A DNA stretch of 64,000 nucleotides from NCBI GenBank assembly GCA_963668545.1, contig OY764868.1:2418001-2482000 (forward strand), written 5' to 3'. Positions 26,598 through 35,182 of the stretch are shown here, one piece after another. A program made the translations under genes and the position numbers. The DNA comes from G963662265 sp963668545 (GTDB taxonomy: Bacteria; Spirochaetota; Spirochaetia; CADAEX01). The notes under the pieces are model-generated. The model saw only the letters and a list, made by a program, of their open reading frames with translations. It did no database searches and was not told where the DNA came from. How positions within the stretch are numbered: position 1 is the first letter of the stretch; every line of letters begins with the position of its first letter.

Positions 26598-27800
26598 TCA
26601 GAGCATGTAAGGAAGCAGTGCATAAAAACTGCTGCATACTACAAGATCATCAATACGGTTTTTTTCATTCGGGGCATGTGCCTCTTTTTCATCACCGGGC
26701 CCGAATCCTATGCAGGGAATCCTGTGCCTTCCGCAGATTGCAACGCAGTTTGTTGAAAATGTCCATTTATCAACCTCAGGTCTTTTTCCGAAAAGTGCAA
26801 GATGGGCAGCAATACCTGCCTGGACAAGGGGGTGGCTTTCATCAATTTTCCATGTCGGAAAATAAAGTTCCTGAGAATAATCAGTTCCCTTCCATCCCTT
26901 TTTTGCATAATCAGGCATTGAAACAGATTCAGCATCCTCGCCGAGTACATCCTTTATATACTTTTTCACCTGGCCTATAGCAAGGTCAGCATCTTCGCCC
27001 CATGTGAGGCGGCGGTCAAGATAAAGCATCGCCCGGTCAGGGACTGCACACTGGGAGGGGCCGCTGACCTGCATCTCAGACACAACAATTGTCCCCTTTC
27101 CAAGGAAATTATCCTCATCAGGCTTGAGGTCGAAACAGAGCTTTTCCATTGCGAGGGCTGCACGGGATGCCTTGTAAGCTGCGCTCACTCCCCTTTCAGG
27201 TGCGGAACCGTGGCTTGAAACACCCCTTATTCTTGCAACAATCTCCATCCGCCCCCTGTGCCCCCTGTAAAGCCTGCAGCTTGTGGGTTCTGTTGAAACT
27301 GCAAAATCAGGTACCAGCTTTTCCTCCTCTATAAGGTATTTCCAGCACATCCCGTCGCAGTCCTCTTCCATTACAGTGAAGGTGAAATAGAGTGTATATT
27401 TTCCGCAGTAACCAAGCTCCTTCAGAATCCTTCCTGCAGCTATCATGGAAGCAGCTCCCCCTTTCTGGTCTGATGATCCCCTGCCCCAGACATGGACATC
27501 ATCAATTTCACCGGAAAAGGGATCCTTTTCCCACGCATCAGGATCACCGACAGTTACAGTATCAATATGGGCGTCAAAAGCAAGGATTTTTTCCCCGTTA
27601 CCGATCCTTGCAACAACACTGCCAAGCCCGTCAATCCTCACATCATCAAAACCTGCTTCCCTGCACATATCTGAAATTACCCTGCAGATATTCTCCTCAT
27701 CCCCGCTGTATGATTTTATTCTGACAAGCCGGGAAAGAATACCAGCAGTGTATGCCCTGTATTTTTCAGATCTATTTTTAATCTCTTTTTCAATTCCCAT
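26598..27800 (-). CDS. ygeY: YgeY-type M20 metallopeptidase/deacylase
   Basis: 400 residues of the M20 family. The first-metal ligand and base are H78 and D80 (FDAHIDTVTV), the bridging aspartate is D111 (GRGSSDQKGG), and the catalytic glutamate pair is in TVMEEDCDG (about 145). Family members hydrolyse C-N bonds of N-carbamoyl or N-acyl amino acids. In the urate cluster YgeY is believed to act on a ring-opened intermediate. GGGGTGAATTA precedes the ATG, and the gene begins 14 nt after the PLP-enzyme gene, indicating tight co-transcription. Confidence 0.9.
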   Translation of the reverse strand: MGIEKEIKNRSEKYRAYTAGILSRLVRIKSYSGDEENICRVISDMCREAGFDDVRIDGLGSVVARIGNGEKILAFDAHIDTVTVGDPDAWEKDPFSGEIDDVHVWGRGSSDQKGGAASMIAAGRILKELGYCGKYTLYFTFTVMEEDCDGMCWKYLIEEEKLVPDFAVSTEPTSCRLYRGHRGRMEIVARIRGVSSHGSAPERGVSAAYKASRAALAMEKLCFDLKPDEDNFLGKGTIVVSEMQVSGPSQCAVPDRAMLYLDRRLTWGEDADLAIGQVKKYIKDVLGEDAESVSMPDYAKKGWKGTDYSQELYFPTWKIDESHPLVQAGIAAHLALFGKRPEVDKWTFSTNCVAICGRHRIPCIGFGPGDEKEAHAPNEKNRIDDLVVCSSFYALLPYML

Positions 27801-27814
27801 TAATTCACCCCGGA

Positions 27815-29275
27815 TCAGCTCTTGTCTATCAGTTCATTGAACTCTGTTACAAGCCGGTCAAACTCATCTGCAGTATCAAAAGCGCTGCCCCAGTATCTGT
27901 CATGGTCGTACCACTGAGCATTAAGTTCTCCGAGGTCCTTGCCCTGCTGTTCAATCCAGGTGAAATATTTCAGATTATGAACTGCCTTTTTTTCATAATA
28001 TCCAAGCTCTTTCAAGTTGTCATAAGTGGTTCCCAGCAGCATTTCCATATCCCGTTCAGCCTGGGCTGCTGTGTATGTTCCCCTTTCTTCTGAAAGTTCC
28101 CTGACACGTGAACCGTAGAGCTGCATGGAATCAGTTGCAACTGTAACCACAAAGTCGGATTCAGTAAGCTCATTGTATTTTGCGAATTTCACTGCTGCCA
28201 GAATATTTGCAATGCTTGAAATACCTAGAAGATCAAGGTTTTCCGCAAGTTCCTCCGGGACTCCCGATTTCTTTAAAACTTCTCTTCCGGCATCTTCATT
28301 GAAGAGCCGTATAAGGCGCATAGGTTTTTCATCATCAACAGCGCATATGAAATCGGTATCCCTGCAGTCATGAACCCAGGGGACATGCTTGTCCCCTATC
28401 CCTTCAATCCTGTGTCCACCGAAACCATTCTGCATCAGGGTGGGGCACTGAAGAGCTTCAGCAGCTGTTATTTTCGCATATGGAAAACGTTTTTTAAGAT
28501 AATAACCTGCCCCGAGGGTCCCTCCCGAACCGGATGATGAAACATAGCCTGCCATCCTGTCGCCGGGTTTCATGCAGGAAAGAAGAAGCTCTTCAACTGC
28601 TGAACCTGTTACATGGTAATGCCAGAGGGGATTTCCCAGCTCATCAAACTGGTTGAAGATCCTGAGGTCCTCACCTGAGCTGCTGAGTTCCCGGCACTTG
28701 TCAAATATTTCCTTTACATTTGACTCGCAGCCCGGTGTAGCTATAACCTCACCGGCAACAGTCCTGAGCCATTCAAACCTCTCCCTGGACATTTCCTCGG
28801 GAAGTATTGCTATGGACTGGCATGCAAGCAGAGTTGATATATAGGAGCCTCCCCTGCAGTAGTTGCCGGTCGAGGGCCATACAGCTTTAGTTGTCCTTGG
28901 ATTGAACTGCCCTGTAATAAGCCGCGGTGCCAGGCATCCGTAAGTGGCCCCCACCTTGTGGGCACCGGTCGGGAACCATTTTCCTATGAGTATCAGTATC
29001 GGGGCCTTTGTACCTGTCAGCTCAGGAGGGAGTAGAAGATGGTTCACATCCCCGAATAAGCCGCCTTTTTCCCTGGGTTTGTTCTTCCAGGTGATTCTGA
29101 AGAGGTTTACAGAATCAATGTCCCACAGCCCTGTATCGGAGAGTTTTTTCCTGATATCCTCCGGCACAAGATCGGGATTCTTCATCATGGCAATTGTCGG
29201 CAGCCTGATCCCCTTGCTTCTGCAGTATTCCGCATTCTGCCGGCGGATTTCCGGGTTTACTGTAAAATCTATCAT
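27815..29275 (-). CDS. PLP fold-type II lyase of the purine operon
   Basis: 486 residues from the ATG at 29275 (AGGAGAGATGAT upstream); a GTG at 29317 in the preceding gene's end is the alternative. The PLP lysine is probably K107 in PTGAHKVGATYG, the asparagine loop is PSTGNYCRGG and the phosphate loop is SSSGSGGTLG. It is longer than and unlike YgeX (about 398 residues), which fills the PLP-lyase role in E. coli. It sits directly before ygeY, where ygeX would be expected, so a lyase step that releases ammonia from an amino-acid intermediate such as 2,3-diaminopropionate is plausible but unproven. Confidence 0.75.
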   Translation of the reverse strand: MIDFTVNPEIRRQNAEYCRSKGIRLPTIAMMKNPDLVPEDIRKKLSDTGLWDIDSVNLFRITWKNKPREKGGLFGDVNHLLLPPELTGTKAPILILIGKWFPTGAHKVGATYGCLAPRLITGQFNPRTTKAVWPSTGNYCRGGSYISTLLACQSIAILPEEMSRERFEWLRTVAGEVIATPGCESNVKEIFDKCRELSSSGEDLRIFNQFDELGNPLWHYHVTGSAVEELLLSCMKPGDRMAGYVSSSGSGGTLGAGYYLKKRFPYAKITAAEALQCPTLMQNGFGGHRIEGIGDKHVPWVHDCRDTDFICAVDDEKPMRLIRLFNEDAGREVLKKSGVPEELAENLDLLGISSIANILAAVKFAKYNELTESDFVVTVATDSMQLYGSRVRELSEERGTYTAAQAERDMEMLLGTTYDNLKELGYYEKKAVHNLKYFTWIEQQGKDLGELNAQWYDHDRYWGSAFDTADEFDRLVTEFNELIDKS

Positions 29276-29300
29276 ATCATCTCTCCTGCTGAAATTATTG

Positions 29301-30485
29301 CTAATATTCAATTTCACTTATTGAAGATATTGTTTTTTCAGGGACTGAAATCCCCTTTGATGCGGAATAAGTGTCTTTAAGTCCGCTTCCTGTAGCAAGA
29401 ACCACAACTGTTTCATCCCTTTCCATCTTTTCCCTGATTTTAAGGAATCCTGCCCATGATGCAGCCCCTGCAGGCTCTGAAAAAAGCCCGGACATGGATG
29501 AAAGCTCTGACTGTGCATTTATAATCTCACTGTCTGAAACAGTTATTACTTCTCCCCTGTATTCATTCAGATACCTGAGAGCAGTAAAGCCGTTTCTCGG
29601 TATATCAACAGAAATTGAGTCTGCAAGGGTAGAACTTCCGAGGTTTTCAAAGACACCGTTTTTCCAGGCCCTGAAAAGGGCATTGCTCCCTTCAGCCTGA
29701 ACAGCTGTAATTAGAGGCATTCTGTTTGTTAGTCCGAGAGTAATCAGGTCCTTAAACCCCTTGTATACCCCCCCGAGGATGCATCCGTCGCCGGCAGGGA
29801 GAATTACCCTGTCGGGAGAGCGGAAACCGAGCTGATTGAAAATCTCGACAGAAACAGTCTTCTTCCCTTCCATTGTCATTGGGTTCCATGCTGTATTCCT
29901 GTTCATCCCCCCGAATTTTTCCGAATACTCAAGGGAGAGATCATAAGCCCTGTCATAGTTTCCTTTTACCCGGTACAATGCCGCACCGTACTGAAGTGAC
30001 TGTATCATCTTGGCATGGGGAGCTGATTCCGGAAGAAAGAGGACAATATTCTGACCTGCTGCCGCACCTATTCCTGACATGGAAGAGCCTGCATTTCCTG
30101 TTGAAGCAAGGACTATTGTATCTATGCCGTGTTTCGCTGCAAAGGCTGATACAAGAGCTGAAGCCCTGTCCTTGAAGGATCCTGTAGGATTGCTGCTGTC
30201 ATCCTTAATATAAAGGGAGGAAAAACTGTATTTATTCCTCAGTCTTTCCGGTATCCATAATGGGGTATTGCCCAACGGTACGGGAGGAAAAAAATCTTTT
30301 TCAACCGGAAGAAGATCGGAAACAGGGTTTACAGAAGGGTCCCAGACACCTTCAATCTGGACTTCAAGCACTCCTCTGAGAGGTTCATCTTTTTTCTGAA
30401 GGCTGCGGCATTCGGGGCATGTATATAGATCAGGGCTGATCACATACTGACTGCCGCAGGTTATACATTTATATCTGAAATGCAT
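29301..30485 (-). CDS. Threonine synthase-like PLP enzyme with N-terminal zinc ribbon
   Basis: 394 residues from the ATG at 30485 (CAGGGGCC just upstream; a TTG at 30524 would add 13 residues). An N-terminal zinc ribbon has two CxxC pairs (CITC, CPEC). The PLP lysine is K105 in SSNPTGSFKDR, with ASTGNAGSSMSG as the asparagine loop and PAGDGCILGGVYKG as the phosphate loop. This is the threonine synthase ThrC-like pattern, but its place at the head of the purine operon, followed after 25 nt by another PLP enzyme, argues for a catabolic lyase rather than threonine synthesis. Substrate unknown. Confidence 0.78.
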   Translation of the reverse strand: MHFRYKCITCGSQYVISPDLYTCPECRSLQKKDEPLRGVLEVQIEGVWDPSVNPVSDLLPVEKDFFPPVPLGNTPLWIPERLRNKYSFSSLYIKDDSSNPTGSFKDRASALVSAFAAKHGIDTIVLASTGNAGSSMSGIGAAAGQNIVLFLPESAPHAKMIQSLQYGAALYRVKGNYDRAYDLSLEYSEKFGGMNRNTAWNPMTMEGKKTVSVEIFNQLGFRSPDRVILPAGDGCILGGVYKGFKDLITLGLTNRMPLITAVQAEGSNALFRAWKNGVFENLGSSTLADSISVDIPRNGFTALRYLNEYRGEVITVSDSEIINAQSELSSMSGLFSEPAGAASWAGFLKIREKMERDETVVVLATGSGLKDTYSASKGISVPEKTISSISEIEY

Positions 30486-30543
30486 AAAAGGCCCCTGATA
30501 AAGGAGAAAACATCCTGACAGCAATACACTTTTTCATAATATA

Positions 30544-30571
30544 ATTGTAACAGATTTTATCCTCAGGTAAA
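30544..30571 (-). promoter_or_regulatory. Candidate promoter of the purine operon
   Basis: Read on the minus strand, TTTACC (30566-30571) and TACAAT (30544-30549) are separated by 16 nt and resemble a sigma-70 promoter (4/6 and 5/6 matches). It lies about 60 bases upstream of the first gene at 30485. No purine riboswitch-like fold or clear operator was seen beside it. Confidence 0.35.
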
Positions 30572-30608
30572 GAAAAATATATACAGGGGATACAGCTGCA
30601 GCTCCCTT

Positions 30609-32525
30609 TTACTTTCCATCATCAAGCTCATCTCCGTAAAGCTCTTTCATGCAGTCGGGGCATAAACCATGGGTAAATGAAGCATCTGTGTGCTTTTCAA
30701 TATACTGCTCTATCCTGTTCCAGTATCCTGCATCATCCCTTATCTTTTTGCAGTGGGAGCAGATGGGAAGAAGACCCTTAAGTGTTTTTATGCTTTCAAG
30801 AGCTTCTTTCAACTCCTCAATTCTTGATTCCCTCTCCTTCTCAAACTGCTTCTTTTTGGTAATATCCCAAACCATTGAAATCAGATAGCCCTCTTCAGAC
30901 ATATAGAGCCTGCTCAGGGATATTTCAGCTTCAAAGACTGTTCTGTCTTTTCTGGTAAAAAGCCATTCAAAATACTGAGGCTCACCATTCAGGGACTTAT
31001 CTATTATCTCAGCGGCCAGATCTGAAGATTTTTTTCCGCCTGACTGAAACTCGGGAGATATATCGGAAGTGGTTTTGCCTATCAGGTAATCTGATTCACA
31101 TCTGTACATTTCAAGAGATTTCCTGTTGCACTCCATGATTGTACCATTTTGAAGAATCATTATTGAGTTATCAGTATTGTCAAAAAGGCTTTTGTACCTT
31201 GCTTCGCTTTTTTCAAGCAGGCGGTACTGTCTGTTGATCTCTTTCTGAAGATTTTTTTTTGCAGCTTCAAGATTTTCAAGATCATACGCCCTGCTCTCAG
31301 CTGATTCCAGCAGGCTTGCGCTCATCCTGCTGATTTCTGATATTGCAGAGCGTGTCTTTTCAAAACTGAAATTACCCTTCTGTATTTCTCCCGCGTTTTT
31401 TATTATGCTGTTTATGGGATCTGTAATCTGTTTTCCAAGGCGGACTGAAAAAAAATAGTATATCAGGAAAAGGGAAAATGAGAACAGGAATGTCTTGAAC
31501 AGGAAAGAATATACAGGATATAGAATTTCATCTTCAGAGACCCTCATCACAATTGTCCAGTTGCCGGTGGGAATTTCTGATGCTGTATAATAATGGTGCT
31601 TTCTCAGCCCGCAGAGAGGATCAACAAATCTTACAGGCCTGTGATGCTCAGGATCTTTTCTGTAGAAAATATTGAGAATTTCAGAATAATCAGTTTTTTC
31701 AATATTGAAGGTCATCATTCTCCTGTCAAGCTTGTCTTTTTCATCACTGCTTCTTTCTGAAACAGCATCAGCAAACGTCTTTTCAGATGCAAGATCAATA
31801 TCAGAATAAAGGATTCTCCCCATGCTGCTGATCAGCATAACAGCAGTGGAATCATAATGCCTGTCCCGGACAGAATATTCTGAAAGACTCTGCAGTGTCC
31901 GGTCCACCCCTGCAACACCCATGAACCTTCCCTTGATAATTACAGGAAACACCTGCTCCACAATCATCTTCCCCTCATACAGATAGGGTTCAGTGATACA
32001 GTACTGTTCCGTTCCTGACTCAGAATATCTTTCCAGGCATCCGGCATAATAGAGGCTGCTTTCCATATCAATCAGCGGAGAGAGTCTGATCTCTCCATTG
32101 TCCCTGAACCAGTAGGGAATAAACCGTCCTTTTCCGTCAGTAAAATTACGGGAGTGAATATCTCCGAGATTTTCCTTTTTAAAAATGTAATCAGGGTCAG
32201 GTTCATATCCGAAATAGGAACCGGTAAAATCGGGGTATTTCTCCAGGATTTCACGGGCAAAGGAGAGGGATTCTTCAAATTTTCCGAACAGCCCGTTTTT
32301 CTGGGCCATTGCCATGAACATTGCTGCAGTCACTGCTTCAAGGTTGTTTTTTTCCATAACAGAAGCTGCATATTCTATCTCATTCTCAAGAAACTTCTCC
32401 GCATTCTCTATCAGGCTTTTTCTCAATACAATATAAAAATAGGCAAATATAAGTATAAAAACAGCCACCATCATTACTGTAAGAATAAGGAGGCGCCCCC
32501 TGATTGTATTGAAAAAGGTAATCAT
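30609..32525 (-). CDS. Cache-HAMP-PAS membrane receptor with C-terminal four-cysteine module
   Basis: 638 residues from the ATG at 32525, chosen because AGGTGAGGAATAAC precedes it. A membrane helix at about 10-32 is followed by a large periplasmic sensor region of double-Cache type, a second helix near 325-345, a HAMP-like linker, a coiled coil and a PAS domain (about 435-560). After the PAS there is only a short coiled coil and a module with C589, C592, C622 and C625 (ICSHCKKIR ... LCPDC). No kinase, GGDEF, EAL or methyl-accepting domain is visible, so the output mechanism is unknown. The cysteine module recurs in the small protein at 35183. Confidence 0.75.
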   Translation of the reverse strand: MITFFNTIRGRLLILTVMMVAVFILIFAYFYIVLRKSLIENAEKFLENEIEYAASVMEKNNLEAVTAAMFMAMAQKNGLFGKFEESLSFAREILEKYPDFTGSYFGYEPDPDYIFKKENLGDIHSRNFTDGKGRFIPYWFRDNGEIRLSPLIDMESSLYYAGCLERYSESGTEQYCITEPYLYEGKMIVEQVFPVIIKGRFMGVAGVDRTLQSLSEYSVRDRHYDSTAVMLISSMGRILYSDIDLASEKTFADAVSERSSDEKDKLDRRMMTFNIEKTDYSEILNIFYRKDPEHHRPVRFVDPLCGLRKHHYYTASEIPTGNWTIVMRVSEDEILYPVYSFLFKTFLFSFSLFLIYYFFSVRLGKQITDPINSIIKNAGEIQKGNFSFEKTRSAISEISRMSASLLESAESRAYDLENLEAAKKNLQKEINRQYRLLEKSEARYKSLFDNTDNSIMILQNGTIMECNRKSLEMYRCESDYLIGKTTSDISPEFQSGGKKSSDLAAEIIDKSLNGEPQYFEWLFTRKDRTVFEAEISLSRLYMSEEGYLISMVWDITKKKQFEKERESRIEELKEALESIKTLKGLLPICSHCKKIRDDAGYWNRIEQYIEKHTDASFTHGLCPDCMKELYGDELDDGK

Positions 32526-32680
32526 GTTATTCCTCACCTTCATGGGATATCGATGAACGGAATATATAATTCATGCTTTAAATTGTACGAAAGAGATTCC
32601 AATCAGTCAAACAAAGTTTTTTAAGCTTGAAAAACCTGTGATATAATATTTAAAACAAGATTTCCAGAAAGGAGTCTGCA

Positions 32681-33139
32681 ATGAAAAGCGGAATAAAATA
32701 TTCTCATACAAATATAATTTCTTCTGACTGGAAAAAGCTTGCTGATTTCTACATAAATGTCCTTGACTGCAGGATAAAACCGCCTGAAAGAGATCTCTCA
32801 GGCGGGTGGCTTGAAGAACTGACAGGAATCAGGGAGGTAAGGATCAGGGGGATCCATCTTGAGCTTCCTGGATATGAAAACGGCCCCACACTTGAGATAT
32901 TTTCCTATGATCCGGAATTCAGGGATCCGGCGGAAAAGAAAATCAACAGGACAGGTCTTGGACATACAGCTTTTCATGTGGATAACTTTGATTCCACTGT
33001 AGACAAGCTTCTGAAGAATGGAGGAAGCCTTCTTGGCGAAAAGGTATCAAGAAAATATGAAGGAATAGGTACCCTGAATGTTGTATACTGCAGGGATCCT
33101 GAAGGTAATTTCATAGAACTGCAGCAATGGTCTGAATAG
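32681..33139 (+). CDS. VOC-family (glyoxalase-like) protein
   Basis: 152 residues with two beta-alpha-beta-beta-beta repeats of the vicinal oxygen chelate fold. Probable metal ligands include H9 in KYSHTNIIS, the histidine in GLGHTAFHV and the glutamate in PEGNFIELQQ near the C terminus. A good Shine-Dalgarno AAAGGAGTCTGCA fixes the start. It is divergent from the receptor gene and stands alone. Lactoylglutathione lyase, epimerase and dioxygenase activities all occur in this family, so the reaction is not assigned. Confidence 0.82.
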   Translation: MKSGIKYSHTNIISSDWKKLADFYINVLDCRIKPPERDLSGGWLEELTGIREVRIRGIHLELPGYENGPTLEIFSYDPEFRDPAEKKINRTGLGHTAFHVDNFDSTVDKLLKNGGSLLGEKVSRKYEGIGTLNVVYCRDPEGNFIELQQWSE

Positions 33140-33214
33140 CACAGGGAGGATGAAAGCCTGATGTTCATATTTAAATGCTGTACCTGACTGATTCAACTTA
33201 TTCAAATCATCTTC

Positions 33215-34612
33215 TCAGGCGATACCCATCTTACTGTTTTTCCTTACCAGAAAAAATGCAAGGATCCCGGATACAATGTAACTGAAACTTATAGCAGTAA
33301 AAATACCTGGCAGTCCGAAGAATTTTTCTGACAGAAGAGAAAGAGGGATGGACAGCAGAAATATTTCCGTAAGACTAATAAAGACAGCCTGAAAAGGTTT
33401 TTTAAATACATTTAAAACAGAAGCTGATATAAGACAGATCCCCTGCATACCGTAGCCCAGAGATACAATCCGAAGATAAAGTGAAGCTGTTGATGAAACC
33501 TCGGGGTTGCTGTTAAAGAGCCTTGTAATAAAATCAGCAGTAAAAAAGATGATGATAAATATAATTCCCCCTGCAATAAGGGAAAACTGGCTACCCCTTC
33601 GGAGTCCCGTTTTCACCCTGTCATAGTATCCTGCTCCCAGATTCTGCCCTATGAAAGGGCCGATAATACTGGAAAGGGCCTGGACAGAAGCTAGTGAAAA
33701 AAATTCTATCCTGGTTGCTATCCCGTAGCCTGCTACAGAAGCAACTCCGTATTCAGAGATTAACCTTGTAATGACACCTGATCCTATCGGTATAATCATC
33801 CTGGTGCCCGCATTTGGAATACCTATACCAAGAATCTCTCTCCATGAATGCATTATGTCCCTTGCCGGGCACTTTTTCAAAAGAATAAGTCTCTCTCTCC
33901 AGTTGAGTATGTAAAGCGCGACTAGAAAAGTAATAGACCTTCCTATCAGTGTAGCTGCAGCAGCCCCCCTTATGCCGAAGGGTTTAATCACAATACCTAT
34001 GCTGCCCAGGATATTCCCGATAACAGGAACAGCTTCACTTCCGAAAATAAGCACAGGATCCAGAAATGAATTGACAAGTGCTCCTGTAAGCATGACAAGA
34101 CCGGGAGTCCTTGTATCTCCTGTGGCCCTGATAATATTGTTGCCCACCATGGGAAACACCACAAAAATCATCCCCGGATACCAGACTGTCATGTATTCCC
34201 TTATATATGGAAGTATTTTTCTGTCTGCACCCAGCAGGGTAAAAAGCGGGTCAATTGTAAGAAGTCCGGCAGTTACAAAAACAGCAACACAGAGGAAGGA
34301 GAGGACAAGACTGTCTGTGGCCAGTCTTCTGACTTTATCAAGATCATTCTCCCCTATTGCCCTTGAAACAAGTGAAGATGTTCCTACCCCGAGGCCATGT
34401 GCCACGCTGCTCACAACAAGAACAACAGGGAAAGTAAAGGCAAGGGCAGCCATCTGAAGTCTTCCCAGTTTGCTTACAAAAAAAGTATCAACAAGGTTGT
34501 ATATAACCATGCTGAGAATACCCATGATCATGGGAAGGGTAAGCCTTATAAGAAGTTTTCCCACACTTCCCTCTGTCAGCCTTGCTTTTATCATATTGTC
34601 ATCTTTCTTCAT
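33215..34612 (-). CDS. MATE-family multidrug efflux transporter
   Basis: About 465 residues with twelve membrane helices arranged as two MatE repeats (the first begins at LTLPMIMGILSMVIYNLVDTFF after the first 20 residues). It should export cationic drugs or metabolites using Na+ or H+. The ATG at 34612 overlaps the end of marR by 14 nt; an ATG at 34594, 4 nt past the marR stop, is also possible. The overlap means expression follows MarR control from the operator region near 35.1 kb. Confidence 0.9.
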   Translation of the reverse strand: MKKDDNMIKARLTEGSVGKLLIRLTLPMIMGILSMVIYNLVDTFFVSKLGRLQMAALAFTFPVVLVVSSVAHGLGVGTSSLVSRAIGENDLDKVRRLATDSLVLSFLCVAVFVTAGLLTIDPLFTLLGADRKILPYIREYMTVWYPGMIFVVFPMVGNNIIRATGDTRTPGLVMLTGALVNSFLDPVLIFGSEAVPVIGNILGSIGIVIKPFGIRGAAAATLIGRSITFLVALYILNWRERLILLKKCPARDIMHSWREILGIGIPNAGTRMIIPIGSGVITRLISEYGVASVAGYGIATRIEFFSLASVQALSSIIGPFIGQNLGAGYYDRVKTGLRRGSQFSLIAGGIIFIIIFFTADFITRLFNSNPEVSSTASLYLRIVSLGYGMQGICLISASVLNVFKKPFQAVFISLTEIFLLSIPLSLLSEKFFGLPGIFTAISFSYIVSGILAFFLVRKNSKMGIA

Positions 34613-35072
34613 CAATTTCTGTTTTCCCCTTGATTCTCTCTGTTTCTGCAATTACTGAATCCCTGACTTTTTCAAGCAGCATATAAAGCTCTTCTTTTTC
34701 CTCTTCTGTAAGACTCTCTGTACATATCTGAGAAATCCTGCACCTGGCATTCCGGAGTTCCGGGATAATGGCGGATCCTCTTTCTGTCAGAAAGAGGTTT
34801 ATGACCCTGTTGTCATCCGCATTCCTGACCCTTTTTATGAATCCGTTTTTTTCAAGTCGGATTATTCCCCTTGTTACATTTGCCTTGTCTATTTTCATCA
34901 TTTCAACAAGTTCTTTCTGGGAAATCCCTCCATTTCCCGAAATTATGTGAAGAAAATGGAACTGGCCCGGACCTATGCTGTCTTCAGATACTTCATGACT
35001 TATTATCTGCTTTATATTTCTGTTTATGATATCAATAAGCTTCCCAATTGATACATGACTGCTGCTCTGCAT
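34599..35072 (-). CDS. MarR-family transcriptional regulator
   Basis: 157 residues from the ATG at 35072 (AAAGGGCAGAGGT upstream; a TTG at 35102 falls inside the operator and is unlikely). It has a winged helix-turn-helix with ISQKELVEMMKIDKANVTRGIIRLEKNGFIKR and the DDNRVINLFLTERG wing typical of MarR. It very probably represses itself and the downstream MATE gene and is relieved by a small ligand. Two perfect palindromes overlap its promoter. Confidence 0.92.
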   Translation of the reverse strand: MQSSSHVSIGKLIDIINRNIKQIISHEVSEDSIGPGQFHFLHIISGNGGISQKELVEMMKIDKANVTRGIIRLEKNGFIKRVRNADDNRVINLFLTERGSAIIPELRNARCRISQICTESLTEEEKEELYMLLEKVRDSVIAETERIKGKTEIDEER

Positions 35073-35087
35073 ACCTCTGCCCTTTAT

Positions 35088-35105
35088 TAGTTGCGCTCGC
35101 AACTA
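35088..35105. promoter_or_regulatory. Palindromic operator at the marR transcription start
   Basis: TAGTTGCG and CGCAACTA form 8-bp arms with a 2-nt centre. On the minus strand it spans the expected marR transcription start about 7 bases below the -10 box, where a bound repressor would block initiation. Confidence 0.6.
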
Positions 35106-35133
35106 TTTTAAGATATTTACATGCAAATGTAAA
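35105..35133 (-). promoter_or_regulatory. marR promoter
   Basis: On the minus strand TTTACA (35128-35133) and TAAAAT (35105-35110) are exactly 17 nt apart, each 5/6 to the sigma-70 consensus. The -35 box and most of the spacer lie within the 26-bp palindrome at 35112-35137. Confidence 0.65.
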
Positions 35134-35137
35134 TATC
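35112..35137. promoter_or_regulatory. 26-bp palindrome, probable MarR operator
   Basis: GATATTTACAT (35112-35122) and ATGTAAATATC (35127-35137) are perfect 11-bp arms around GCAA. The AT-rich symmetric site of this size is typical of MarR dimer operators. It covers the -35 of marR and lies upstream of the divergent gene at 35183, so it could control both directions. Confidence 0.7.
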
Positions 35138-35182
35138 AAATAGTGTTTTATTTTTTTTAGATATACAGCTTATAATATAAGT

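Noticed and set aside
30486..30608. Possible purine or molybdenum-cofactor riboswitch ahead of the purine operon
   Set aside because: Only about 120 bases are available and no conserved fold or motif could be recognised.
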